From Crossiella sp. SN42 (GTDB taxonomy: Bacteria > Actinomycetota > Actinomycetes > Mycobacteriales > Pseudonocardiaceae), in contig NZ_JAMHIV010000005.1 in NCBI RefSeq assembly GCF_023897065.1, positions 1-64,000 on the forward strand: a stretch of DNA of 64,000 nucleotides, in the 5' to 3' direction. Below are positions 1 through 7,597 of the stretch, in pieces. How positions within the stretch are numbered: the stretch's first letter is position 1; the number at the start of each line of letters is the position of its first letter. Below the pieces are notes generated by a model. That model worked only from the letters and a program-made list of their open reading frames with translations. It searched no databases and had not been told where the DNA came from. A program made the translations under genes and the position numbers.

Positions 1-79
1 GCTGCGGCGGCGACCCGGCCGCACCGCCAGCGACCGAACCGATCACGACTCTCGCAGACGGGACTGTGAGGACACGACC
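1..79. repeat. Palindromic MITE-like element, copy A (partial)
   Basis: The last 79 bases of a roughly 160-bp palindromic element; the rest lies left of the window or is diverged. From about base 14 onward it matches one arm of the copies at 16762-16921 and 32912-33071, ending in the same gtgaggacacgacc terminus and followed by TA. The first dozen bases diverge from the other copies. It sits directly against an acyltransferase reading frame that has lost its 5' end. Confidence 0.75.
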
Positions 80-81
80 TA

Positions 82-1122
82 GGGCTTTCGCAGCTGTTCT
101 CCTATGCCGCGGTGTCGCTGTTCTTCGTGCTCTCCGGATTTGTGCTGACCTGGTCGGTGCGGCCCAGGGACAGCACCACCCGGTTCTGGCGACGGCGTTA
201 TGTCCGTATCTTCCCGAACCATGTGCTGGTGTTAGGCCTGACCCTGCTGTTCATGGTGTTCTGGGGAGCCAGTTCCAGCCTGCCCAGCCTCACCGAGGAA
301 ATCGGTCTCGGCCCGGCACTGGCGCAGGTGTTCCTGGTGCACGTGTGGTATCCGAGCTCGGCGTACCTCGGCTTCGCCAGCGCGATCACCTGGTCGCTGG
401 CCTGCGAGGTGTTCTTCTACTTCTGCTTCCCGTTGCTGCACCGGATCGTCTCCAGGATTCCGGCGCGGCGGCTGGGGCTGACCGCGGTCGCGGTGTTCGC
501 CGCCGGACTGTCCTTTGTGGTCTTCGCGGACAACTTCCTCGGTGGCCAGCACATCACCGAGAGCGACGCCGCGCTGTCCCTGTCGCTGGAACAGCTGTGG
601 CTGACCTACTTCTTCCCGCTGAGCAGGCTGCCGGAGTTCATCCTCGGCATGGTCATGGCGCGCCTGCTGTGTGAGGGCAGGCTGACCGGACTGCGGCTGC
701 GGCACACCGCCTGGCTGCCACTGCTGCCGATCCTGGCCTGCCCGTTCCTGCCGCCCACCTACGCCTTCGGCGCCATCCACGGGCTGGGTTGCGCCCTGCT
801 GGTGGCCGCGGCCGCGGCCACCGACCTGCGCGGGGACCGCAGTGTGCTGCGCGGCCGGGCCATGGTCTACCTGGGCGACCGGTCCTTCGCCTTCTACACC
901 GTGCACCTGCTCACCATCGCGGTGCTGCTGGAGTTCGTGGTGGGCACACCGCCCACAGTGGACACCGGCGAGGGCCTGCTGATCTCGCTCGGGCTGTTCC
1001 TGCCCTGCGCCGCGCTGGCCGCCTGGCTGCTGCACCGCTACGTCGAGGTGCCGCTGGTCCGCCGGTTCTCCGCCCCGGTCCAGCAGGTGGGACGCGAGCG
1101 GGTGCCTTTCCCAGCTTTGTGA
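82..1122 (+). pseudogene. Acyltransferase-3 family membrane protein, 5' end removed by repeat
   Basis: Integral membrane O-acyltransferase of the OafA/YrhL (acyltransferase 3) family, which moves acyl groups onto sugars or other cell-surface substrates. The readable frame carries the family motif FFVLSGFVLTWS near its start, the following RRRYVRIFP segment and about nine hydrophobic segments. Normal members have roughly 50-60 more N-terminal residues, including the first membrane helix with its conserved His. Here the frame runs back through LSQLFSYAAV and then enters the palindromic repeat, which supplies an in-frame TGA at 67-69. The only remaining start is GTG at 112. A TTA leucine codon is present at 232. 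I infer loss of function by element insertion, but translation from GTG 112 cannot be excluded. Confidence 0.7.
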
Positions 1123-1145
1123 CTTACCGCTGGTCAGCACCACAC

Positions 1146-1178
1146 CCGGCGACGGCCCCGGACCTGGGCCGTCGCCGG
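1146..1178 (+). terminator. Hairpin terminator after acyltransferase frame
   Basis: A perfect 13-bp stem (ccggcgacggccc paired with its complement) and a 7-nt loop, 24 nt past the stop codon. There is no T-run, which is usual for actinomycetes. Confidence 0.6.
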
Positions 1179-1362
1179 CGCACCCGCCGATCGGCCTGAA
1201 CTGCTTTGAACAGAGTGCGCCGAACTGAACGCCACTTGAAAAGCGGGCCATTCCTTGTGGCCACAACAAAACGCAGACTCTGCGGACACAGCGCCACACC
1301 AGCCCCTGCGGGATGACGAGGGCTCATCCCTTGGTGTGCGCGCTGGGCATCAAGGAGGATTC

Positions 1363-2571
1363 ATGTCGGATCGAGTCTGGCGTTCCCTGCGCGCCGGGGT
1401 CACGGTCACCATCGCGGCCACCGCGGTGCTGGCCGGCCCCAGCGCCGTCGCCGCTCCGGAGCTGGACGGCGCGACCGCGGCCGCGGTGGACCACCTGGTC
1501 GCGGGCGGCCTGGACCGGGACACCGCGGTGCGCCGGATCACCACCCAGGACTCGTTGTCCCGCACCGCACAGCGGCTCACCGCCGAACTGGGCGCGCGGG
1601 CCGGCGGGGCCTTCCTGGAGGCGGGCAGCCTGGTGGTCGCGGTCACCGACGACGCGGCCGCCAAGGTGGCCGAAGCCGCGGGCGCCAAGGCCAAGCTGGT
1701 CGCCAACGGCGCGGACGCGCTGGCCTCGGCCAAGCAGGCCGTGCGCAAGCTGCTCGCCGGGGTCCGGGGCAGCACCAGCCACACCGACGTCGTCAACAAC
1801 ACCGTGGTCGCCACCATCCCGGCCGGCGCGGCGCATGATTCCATTGCCGCGCAAGCGGATGCGATCAACGGCGTGCAGGTCCGGCGCAGCGCGGGCAAGG
1901 CCAGCAAGCAGGCCAACCTCTACGGCGGCCAGCAGATCGAGTTCAGCGTGGGCGCGAACAACTACGTGTGCTCGGTCGGTTTCACCGCCACCGACCGCGA
2001 CGGCAGGCCGGCGATGATCACCGCCGGGCACTGCGCGGACGGCATCAACGACGGGGAGTTCCGCCGCAACGGCACCTACCTCGGCACGGTGCGGGCGCAC
2101 AGCTTCCCCACCAACGACTACGCCTACTCCTCGCTGTCGGCGGACTGGACCGCGCAGGCGTCGGTGACCAAGTACAACGGCACCGCGGTCCGGGTCACCG
2201 GGCACGGGGTGGCCGCGCCGGGCAGCACCATCTGCAAGTCCGGCCGCACCACCAACTGGACCTGCGGCGAGGTGGAGTCCCTGGACGTCACGATCAACTA
2301 CGACGACGGCACCACGGTGGAGGAGATGACCCAGGCCAGCGTGTGCACCGAGGGCGGCGACAGCGGCGGCTCCTGGATGGCCGGCAACACCGCGCAGGGC
2401 GTCACCAGCGGCGGCATCGGCTACTTCATCCGGGACACCAACGGTGACGGCCGGATCGACAACAAGGACAAGGCGTTCTGCGGCGAGAAGGCGGGCGAGC
2501 CGAACGTGGCCTACTTCCAGCCGATCGGCGAGATCCTCAACGCCTACGGCCTCAAGCTGAAGACCAGCTGA
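1363..2571 (+). CDS. Secreted streptogrisin-type S1 serine protease with EF-hand-like insert
   Basis: Extracellular chymotrypsin-fold protease of the streptogrisin/alpha-lytic group, 402 residues. It has a signal peptide (about residues 1-30, ending AVAAPE), a pro-region to about residue 180, then the mature protease. The triad is visible: His in ITAGHC, Asp in NDYAYSS, Ser in CTEGGDSGGSW. ATG 1363 is chosen because caaggagga lies just upstream, although the frame stays open to 1255. Unusually, after the catalytic serine and before the last strand there is the segment DTNGDGRIDNKD, a good match to a calcium-binding EF-hand loop, followed by an extra cysteine. Streptogrisins normally lack this insert, so calcium-dependent stability is a fair inference. 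The gene is monocistronic, with a strong terminator downstream. Confidence 0.93.
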   Translation: MSDRVWRSLRAGVTVTIAATAVLAGPSAVAAPELDGATAAAVDHLVAGGLDRDTAVRRITTQDSLSRTAQRLTAELGARAGGAFLEAGSLVVAVTDDAAAKVAEAAGAKAKLVANGADALASAKQAVRKLLAGVRGSTSHTDVVNNTVVATIPAGAAHDSIAAQADAINGVQVRRSAGKASKQANLYGGQQIEFSVGANNYVCSVGFTATDRDGRPAMITAGHCADGINDGEFRRNGTYLGTVRAHSFPTNDYAYSSLSADWTAQASVTKYNGTAVRVTGHGVAAPGSTICKSGRTTNWTCGEVESLDVTINYDDGTTVEEMTQASVCTEGGDSGGSWMAGNTAQGVTSGGIGYFIRDTNGDGRIDNKDKAFCGEKAGEPNVAYFQPIGEILNAYGLKLKTS

Positions 2572-2577
2572 CCCAGC

Positions 2578-2606
2578 CCGGTGGGGACCCGCGCGGTCCC
2601 CACCGG
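2578..2606. terminator. Bidirectional terminator between convergent genes
   Basis: A 12-bp perfect stem (ccggtggggacc and its complement), 5-nt loop, followed by tttc. It lies in the 37-nt gap between the protease and the convergent TetR gene and can serve both. Confidence 0.8.
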
Positions 2607-2608
2607 TT

Positions 2609-3223
2609 TCAGCGTTCGGCTGCGCCGAGCAGCAAACGGATGATCACCACGGCCTTCTCCGTCTCCGGCTCGGCCCCGGTGATCATGTCGCTCCACACGA
2701 AGGACTCGCAGATCCGCACCACCACGTAGGACAGGTCGGCCAGGTCCACCTCCGGCCGCAGGTCCAGCCCGGACAGCAGCTCCGCGCACCAGTTGATCAC
2801 CCGGCCCTGCACGATGCCGTGCTTGGAGGTCATCAGCCGCAGCGCGTACTCCGGATCGTCGGAGAGCAGGCGCCGCAAGGTCTTGAAGGTGCGGAACTGG
2901 GCGATGCAGGAACCGATCACCTCGGTGACGTAGTCCACGCCGCTGCCGCTGATGCCGGCCTTGGTGCGGTTGAGCTGGTCCTCGGTCAGCGACCAGATCA
3001 CCTCACCGAGCAGCTGCTCCCGGTTGCCGCACCAGCGGTACAGCGTCGCCCGGCTGACCCCGAGTTCCTCGGCCAGCTGCACCATGTCCACCCGGCGGCC
3101 GTCCAGGAACCAGGACCTGGCCAGCCGGAAGGCGTCCACCGGGGTCGCCTTGGCCGCGAGGCCGCCACCGGCGAGCGCCCGGCTCAACGGTGTCTCCTGG
3201 GCGGCGCGGGATCTGTCCGGCAT
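2609..3223 (-). CDS. TetR-fold transcriptional regulator, QsdR-like
   Basis: DNA-binding repressor of 204 residues. The helix-turn-helix is at about residues 50-75 (VQLAEELGVSRATLYRWCG). The wording of this helix, the preceding ARSWFLDGRRVDM segment and the all-helical C-terminal half resemble QsdR-type TetR proteins, which control lactone-hydrolase or quorum-quenching genes in Rhodococcus. No adjacent same-strand target is evident. The gene stands alone between the protease, with which it converges, and the phosphotransferase-like gene, so its target is unknown. The QsdR assignment rests on recalled family resemblance only. Confidence 0.85.
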   Translation of the reverse strand: MPDRSRAAQETPLSRALAGGGLAAKATPVDAFRLARSWFLDGRRVDMVQLAEELGVSRATLYRWCGNREQLLGEVIWSLTEDQLNRTKAGISGSGVDYVTEVIGSCIAQFRTFKTLRRLLSDDPEYALRLMTSKHGIVQGRVINWCAELLSGLDLRPEVDLADLSYVVVRICESFVWSDMITGAEPETEKAVVIIRLLLGAAER

Positions 3224-3317
3224 GCGGGCATCCTACGTCCGGTCTCACCGCGACACACTCCGCCGATCTGCCTCACCACGGGACACGCCGACCGCTCCCC
3301 GGGCGCGGTCGAACAGC

Positions 3318-4358
3318 TCAGCAGCAGGGTTGCACCTCGGCCCCGGTGAGCAACTGGTGCACGTTCACCTTGCGCATCGGGTCCAGCCGATCCAGCCGGT
3401 CGGCCAGCACCGGAGCGCCGACGCCCTCGCGCAGCAGCCTGCTCATCAGCTCCACCACCACCGGCACGGTCCTGGCCAGCAGCACCGGCATCAGGAACCG
3501 CTCCTCTCCCTCCCGCAGCAGCTCCCGGTCCAGCGCCCGCGCCAGGAACTGGGCCAGCGCGCGGCGGCGGGCGGTCTCGCCGACCCGGACCCTGGCCGCG
3601 GTGTCCGCGATCACCGACAGGTCCACCAGCCGGTCGCCTGCGTGCAGCTCGTCGAAGCCGAGGATGGCCAGCACCTGCGGTTCGCGGCCGCCGGAGAGCA
3701 GCACGTTGTCATCGTGCGGGGCGCCGTGCACCACCGAGTCCAGGGGCCTGCGCCCGGCGACGGTGGCCAGCACCGGCCCGGCGGCCAGCACCCCGCGCAG
3801 CACCGAGGTGGCGGTCCAGCCCCAGACGTCCGGCCTGCGCTCGGCCGCGGGCAGCAGGTGCCTGGCCCGGACCACCGCCGACCGCCAGTCCCTGACCGGG
3901 GACGCGGCCGGGATCTCGGCCAGGCCACGCAGCAGGTCCGGGGGCAGCTCGTCCAGGCCCTCCCGCAGGTCCAGCGCGGCGGTGATCATCACGTCCACCT
4001 GGGGCGGGGCGAACTGGTTGGGCACCGCGCCCTTGACCGCGGGGGTCAGCTCGGCGGCCAGCCCGTCCAGCCAGGCCACCGGCTCGCCCTCGGTGGTGGG
4101 CGCCGGCGGCAGCACGGGCAGGCCGCGGGACTGGCAGCTGGTCAGCACCCGGCGGCGCAGCGCGTACCGGGTCTCGGCCCAGGAGTCGTCGTGGTGGCCG
4201 CGCAGGGTGAGCACGTGCGCGGCCTCGTCGCCAGGCACCAGCCAGGTCTCGTACAGGGTGCTGGCCGCCCAGCGGGGCAGCCGCTGCGGCGGCAGGCCGT
4301 TCCAGTGCGCCGGCCAGTGCCTGCCGAGCAGCTGCCGGATCCGGGCCACCTCGGTCAT
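3318..4358 (-). CDS. Aminoglycoside-phosphotransferase-like protein, probable pseudokinase
   Basis: Protein of 346 residues with the fold signature of the APH/phosphotransferase family. The C-lobe reads HGAPHDDNVLLS and then ILGFDELHAGDRLVDLS, which aligns with the family's HGDxHxxN and IDF/W...GDxxxDLA blocks. The catalytic Asp of HGD is Ala here and the metal-binding Asp of IDF is Gly, so normal phosphotransfer looks unlikely. The ATG overlaps the stop of the upstream StrR-like gene by 4 nt, so the two are translationally coupled. In streptomycin producers strR is followed by the resistance kinase aphD. The arrangement here is reminiscent of that, but no antibiotic cluster adjoins. A ligand-sensing or regulatory role is inference. 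Confidence 0.75.
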   Translation of the reverse strand: MTEVARIRQLLGRHWPAHWNGLPPQRLPRWAASTLYETWLVPGDEAAHVLTLRGHHDDSWAETRYALRRRVLTSCQSRGLPVLPPAPTTEGEPVAWLDGLAAELTPAVKGAVPNQFAPPQVDVMITAALDLREGLDELPPDLLRGLAEIPAASPVRDWRSAVVRARHLLPAAERRPDVWGWTATSVLRGVLAAGPVLATVAGRRPLDSVVHGAPHDDNVLLSGGREPQVLAILGFDELHAGDRLVDLSVIADTAARVRVGETARRRALAQFLARALDRELLREGEERFLMPVLLARTVPVVVELMSRLLREGVGAPVLADRLDRLDPMRKVNVHQLLTGAEVQPCC

Positions 4359-5308
4359 CTGGCGCTCCGGCGCAGCCGCGCCGCCAGGTCCTGCCAGGAC
4401 CTGGCCGCGCCGGTGGCCAGTTCGGCCAGCTCGGCGCGGTGGTACTCCGGCACACTGGCCACCACCAGGTCCAGCGCGCTGGCCGAGGGCGCCGCGTCCA
4501 GCCAGCGCAACAGCGCCCGGCCCGCCTCGGTGAACCGCAGCGCCGGATCGGCGCGCAGGGCACGCAGCACGGTCTCCCGGTCCACCGGCGCCGAGGGCCG
4601 CGCGCTCCGGGAGCGGACCCCGGCAGGCACCGGGTCCTGGCCTGCCCGCAGCCGCCTGCGCACGTCCTGCGCGGTGGACACCGCCACCCCGGCCGCCCTG
4701 GCCACCTCCCGCAGCGAGGCACTCGGCCGCTCGGCGAACAGCTGCCCGGCCTTGCGGCGGCCGTCCGCGCTGTTCACCGGCCTGGCCCTGCCGTCGCGGC
4801 CGATCCGCGTCGCCGGGTGGCCCGCCTGCTCGTCCCGCTGCCGGATACCGGCCACCGTGCCCGGGGAGAGCCCGGTGACCTTGGCGATCAGCCGGTCCGA
4901 CCACTCGGGGTGGCTGCGCAGGATCCGGCCTGCCGCGGCGCTGCGGTCGGCGGCGGTCAGCGGCAGGCCGTGGCTGATGTTGGCCCGCACCGCGAGCACG
5001 AACGCGTCCCGCTCACTGCCGTCGAAGAAGCAGGCCGCCACCTCCACCCGGCCGCGCGCGACCGCGGCGAGCAGCCGGTGCATGCCGTCGATGACCCGCA
5101 TCGACTCGGCGTGCACCAGGATCGGCGGCAGCTCGGCCACGCTGTCGGCCAGCAGCCGCACGTGCCCGGCGTCCTCACCGGCCCGGCGCGGCGACATCGA
5201 CCCGGCCCGCAGCGCGGCCACCGGCACCCATCGCACCGGTAACTCGACCAAGTCCAGCTCCGGCCAGGACGCCGTGCGGGCCGTCTGGTCCCGCCACCCC
5301 AGGTTCAT
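4355..5308 (-). CDS. StrR-like ParB-fold transcriptional regulator
   Basis: Protein of 317 residues with a ParB/Spo0J-type N-terminal domain (about residues 25-120: SMSPRRAGED, PPILVHAESMRVIDGMHRL, RANISHGLPL), then a DNA-binding region (LIAKVTGLSPGTVAGIRQR) and a second helix-turn-helix (REVARAAGVAVSTAQDVRRR). This is the layout of StrR, the streptomycin-cluster activator, and of related regulators, rather than of chromosome-partition ParB. StrR proteins bind dyads of about 7-bp arms separated by 11 bp. Just such a dyad overlaps this gene's own start codon (5308-5332). No RBS is visible, and TATAGA lies 7-13 nt upstream of the ATG, so the message may be leaderless. It is followed by the coupled phosphotransferase-like gene. 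A distant or lost target cluster is possible. Confidence 0.85.
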   Translation of the reverse strand: MNLGWRDQTARTASWPELDLVELPVRWVPVAALRAGSMSPRRAGEDAGHVRLLADSVAELPPILVHAESMRVIDGMHRLLAAVARGRVEVAACFFDGSERDAFVLAVRANISHGLPLTAADRSAAAGRILRSHPEWSDRLIAKVTGLSPGTVAGIRQRDEQAGHPATRIGRDGRARPVNSADGRRKAGQLFAERPSASLREVARAAGVAVSTAQDVRRRLRAGQDPVPAGVRSRSARPSAPVDRETVLRALRADPALRFTEAGRALLRWLDAAPSASALDLVVASVPEYHRAELAELATGAARSWQDLAARLRRSAR

Positions 5309-5332
5309 GAGACGTCTATAGCAATCGTCTCA
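5308..5332 (-). promoter_or_regulatory. Dyad with 11-bp spacer overlapping start codon (candidate autoregulatory operator)
   Basis: tgagacg and cgtctca form a perfect 7-bp inverted repeat with an 11-bp spacer, the same geometry as known StrR sites. The outer T of one arm is part of the StrR-like gene's ATG, and a TATAGA hexamer lies in the spacer. Binding there would block initiation. Confidence 0.55.
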
Positions 5333-5363
5333 CTTTTGAGTCCACAATCAACAAACTCCTGAA

Positions 5364-5385
5364 ACGAGACATGAAGTTGTCTCGT
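5364..5385 (-). promoter_or_regulatory. Second inverted repeat upstream of StrR-like gene
   Basis: acgagac and gtctcgt form a perfect 7-bp inverted repeat with an 8-bp spacer. It lies in an unusually AT-rich 91-bp gap between the StrR-like gene and the end of the Eis gene. It shares the GAGAC half-site with the first dyad but at a different spacing. Confidence 0.45.
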
Positions 5386-5399
5386 CTTGTTCTGCCGAT

Positions 5400-6602
5400 T
5401 TAGAACCAGTGCAGGCAGTGCGGGGCGCGGTCGGCGCGGAAGAGCAGGTCGGCGAGCGCGGCGGCGTCCGGGTGGTGGGCCTGGATGTGCCCGGCGCGCA
5501 CCAGCAGGCTCGGGGCGGTGCCGCCGAGGTAGATCGAGCCCAGGTCGCTGACGTCCAGGGACAGGTCGGGCGCCCGGTCGGTCGGCAGGCACTCAGCCTG
5601 GCCGTCCCGGACGGTGAGCAAATACCGGCCGCGCTCGCCGAGGGCCGGGTCGGCCACGTCGAGCACCAGCTCCCCGTCGGCGAACCAGCCGCGCGCGGTC
5701 AGCGCCCTCGGGATGTCCAGCAGCCGCACCCAGAGCCAGTCGGTGTCCTGGGTGACCTCGCCCGCGCGGAAGTCCGCGAGCTGCCAACGCAGCGGATGGC
5801 CGGGCGGGACGTGCTTGACCACGACCTGGGCGATGAGGTCGTGGCCGAGGGCGAACCGGGCCAGCGCGGTGAAGACCGCGTCGTCGGTGGTGATGATCTC
5901 GTCGACGGTCAGCGTCCCGGACTCGGCGAGGGAGTAGCTGGCATAGCCGTCCGGCGCACCCTCGGCGTCCCGGTGCAGCGCGATGAAGCGCGGCGTGGCG
6001 GAGATCGGCGGCTGTCCCGCGCCCGAGGCCCACCAGTGGTGCGGGCGGGACAGCGCGCCGGGTTGCCAGCGGCGGTACCGGTCGTAGAGCTCTTCCAGGA
6101 CCTGGCCGCAGCCGGCCCGCGGCAGCAGCTCGATCGAGCCGGTCGTTGTGCCGCCCGCCCTGGGCGGAGCGAAGGCGGATCGGTGGCGCGGCACGGTGAT
6201 CCGCTGGGTGTAGGTCGCCGGTCCGTAGCCGAACCTGCGGTAGATCACCGCTTCGGAGGACAGCAGCACGGCGAGGAAGTCGCCCCTGGCGCGCAGGTCG
6301 GTGAGCTGGCGCCGCATCAGCGCGCTGAGCACGCCCTGCCGCCGGTGCGAGGGCAGCACGCCGACCGCGGTCACCCCGGCGGCCGGGACCAGGACCTGGC
6401 CGGGCAGGGTGAGCTCGAAGGAGTACGCGGCGGTGGTGCCGACCGGCCGCCCGTCCTCGGTCACCGCGCGCAGGCAGCGGTCCAGCTCCAGCGCGGACCA
6501 CATCGGACCGCCGGTCGGGGTGTCCGGGAAGCGGCCGAACGCGGCGTGGATCGTGCTGATGAAGCCCTCAAGATCCTCATCAGTGGTACCCCGGATCTCC
6601 AT
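5400..6602 (-). CDS. Eis-type GNAT N-acetyltransferase
   Basis: Cytosolic acetyl-CoA-dependent N-acetyltransferase of 400 residues, with the three-part Eis architecture: an N-terminal GNAT domain (acetyl-CoA loop VLPSHRRQGVLSALM), a second GNAT-like domain, and a sterol-carrier-like C-terminal domain. It ends in ...LHWF, consistent with Eis, where the C-terminal carboxylate takes part in catalysis. Eis enzymes acetylate multiple amines of aminoglycosides and other polyamines. ATG 6602 is preceded by gaggagg at good spacing; the longer open frame upstream is not needed. Its closeness to the StrR/APH-like pair (91 bp, same strand) may reflect an old resistance locus, but I cannot show functional linkage. 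Confidence 0.88.
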   Translation of the reverse strand: MEIRGTTDEDLEGFISTIHAAFGRFPDTPTGGPMWSALELDRCLRAVTEDGRPVGTTAAYSFELTLPGQVLVPAAGVTAVGVLPSHRRQGVLSALMRRQLTDLRARGDFLAVLLSSEAVIYRRFGYGPATYTQRITVPRHRSAFAPPRAGGTTTGSIELLPRAGCGQVLEELYDRYRRWQPGALSRPHHWWASGAGQPPISATPRFIALHRDAEGAPDGYASYSLAESGTLTVDEIITTDDAVFTALARFALGHDLIAQVVVKHVPPGHPLRWQLADFRAGEVTQDTDWLWVRLLDIPRALTARGWFADGELVLDVADPALGERGRYLLTVRDGQAECLPTDRAPDLSLDVSDLGSIYLGGTAPSLLVRAGHIQAHHPDAAALADLLFRADRAPHCLHWF

Positions 6603-6684
6603 GTGCCTCCTCGGAAAGGTGTCCGGGCCAGTTGAGTCCCGGCCCGGGACCAGGTCAACCGAATTGCGGTCCGCTACAGTCCCC

Positions 6685-6704
6685 AAGTAAGGGTTACCTA
6701 ACTT
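6685..6704 (+). promoter_or_regulatory. Imperfect palindrome upstream of hydrolase gene
   Basis: A 20-bp dyad of the form AAGTnAGGn4CCTnACTT, 14 nt before the alpha/beta hydrolase start. It vaguely resembles DtxR/IdeR iron boxes (AGG...CCT half-sites) but is not a convincing match. It is most likely an operator for some repressor. Confidence 0.3.
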
Positions 6705-6718
6705 CACTGGGGGAACGG

Positions 6719-7597
6719 ATGAGTCATCCGCAGGGCACACCGGGCACCGCGCGCACGCCCGACCGCCGGGAGCTGTTCTACCAGCGACTTCCCGGCCCCG
6801 AGGGCGCACCGACGGTCGTCTTCGAGTCCGGGCTGGCCGCCTCGCGGTCGTTCTGGGGCCTGGTGCAGCCCGCGGTGTCCGGCTTCGCCACCTCGGTCGC
6901 CTACGACCGCTCCGGCCTGGGCCGCAGCCCAGCCTCCCCCGGCCCGCGCGACCTGGACACTCTGGTCGCGGACCTGAACGCGCTGCTGGACCACCTGGGC
7001 GAGGGACCGTTCGTGCTGGTCGGCCACAGCTGGGGCGGGCCTATCGTCCGGCTGGCCGCCGCGGCCCGGCCTGACCGGATCGCCGGGGTGGTGCTGGTGG
7101 ACGCCACCGACGAGCTGTGCGAGCTGATGTTCACCGAGCGGGTCCGCAAGCTGGAGCGGACCGCGCAGCGGATGACCGTGCTGCTGGCCCGGCTCCGCCT
7201 GCTCGGCCTGGCCTACCGGCGGGCGACCGCGGTGCTGCCGCCGGAGTGCAGGGCGGACATCCGGCGGGAGGGCTTCACCATGGCGGTGACCAGGGTCCGC
7301 GCCGCCGAACTGGCCGGGGTGCCCAGCGGGCTGCACGCGTTGCGGGACAACCCACCCGACCTCACCGGCATCCCGGTCACCACCATCTCCGGCGCGCTGG
7401 ACTCCCCTGGCATGCCGCGCGGGACCAGGGCGGCGGTCACCGAGTCGCACCGGCGGCGGGCGCTGCTCACCGAGGGCGGCCGGCACGTGCTCGCGCCCCG
7501 CTCCGGCCACCTGGTGCCGCTCACCGACGCGGAGCTGATCGCCGAGGAGGTCCAGCGGATCCTCACCGCACGCCAGGGTCCGCGCCGAACGCGCTGA
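6719..7597 (+). CDS. Alpha/beta hydrolase
   Basis: Soluble alpha/beta-hydrolase-fold enzyme of 292 residues. The nucleophile elbow is GHSWGG (about residue 105), preceded by the oxyanion region ESGLAAS and followed by a late His in RSGHLVPL. ATG 6719 sits immediately after gggggaacgg. No lid domain identifies a substrate, so esterase, epoxide hydrolase or lactonase activity are all possible. The 3' end overlaps the convergent sulfatase gene by 35 nt. Divergent from the Eis gene, with a small palindrome in the shared 116-bp gap. Confidence 0.85.
   Translation: MSHPQGTPGTARTPDRRELFYQRLPGPEGAPTVVFESGLAASRSFWGLVQPAVSGFATSVAYDRSGLGRSPASPGPRDLDTLVADLNALLDHLGEGPFVLVGHSWGGPIVRLAAAARPDRIAGVVLVDATDELCELMFTERVRKLERTAQRMTVLLARLRLLGLAYRRATAVLPPECRADIRREGFTMAVTRVRAAELAGVPSGLHALRDNPPDLTGIPVTTISGALDSPGMPRGTRAAVTESHRRRALLTEGGRHVLAPRSGHLVPLTDAELIAEEVQRILTARQGPRRTR

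Noticed and set aside
4355-5308. Chromosome-partition ParB
   Set aside because: No ParA partner and no parS-like site were noticed, and the motif order matches StrR-type regulators.
2952-5321. Very long open frame on the plus strand (789 codons)
   Set aside because: It is antisense to the TetR, APH-like and StrR-like genes; the composition is Arg/Ser/Ala-rich with no domain, an artefact of high GC.
3318-6602. Active aminoglycoside-resistance operon (APH plus Eis)
   Set aside because: The APH-like protein lacks the catalytic and metal-binding Asp, and the Eis gene is separated by 91 bp containing operators; co-function cannot be shown.
6685-6704. Definite IdeR/DtxR iron box
   Set aside because: Only the AGG...CCT half-sites agree with the consensus; reported as a generic dyad instead.
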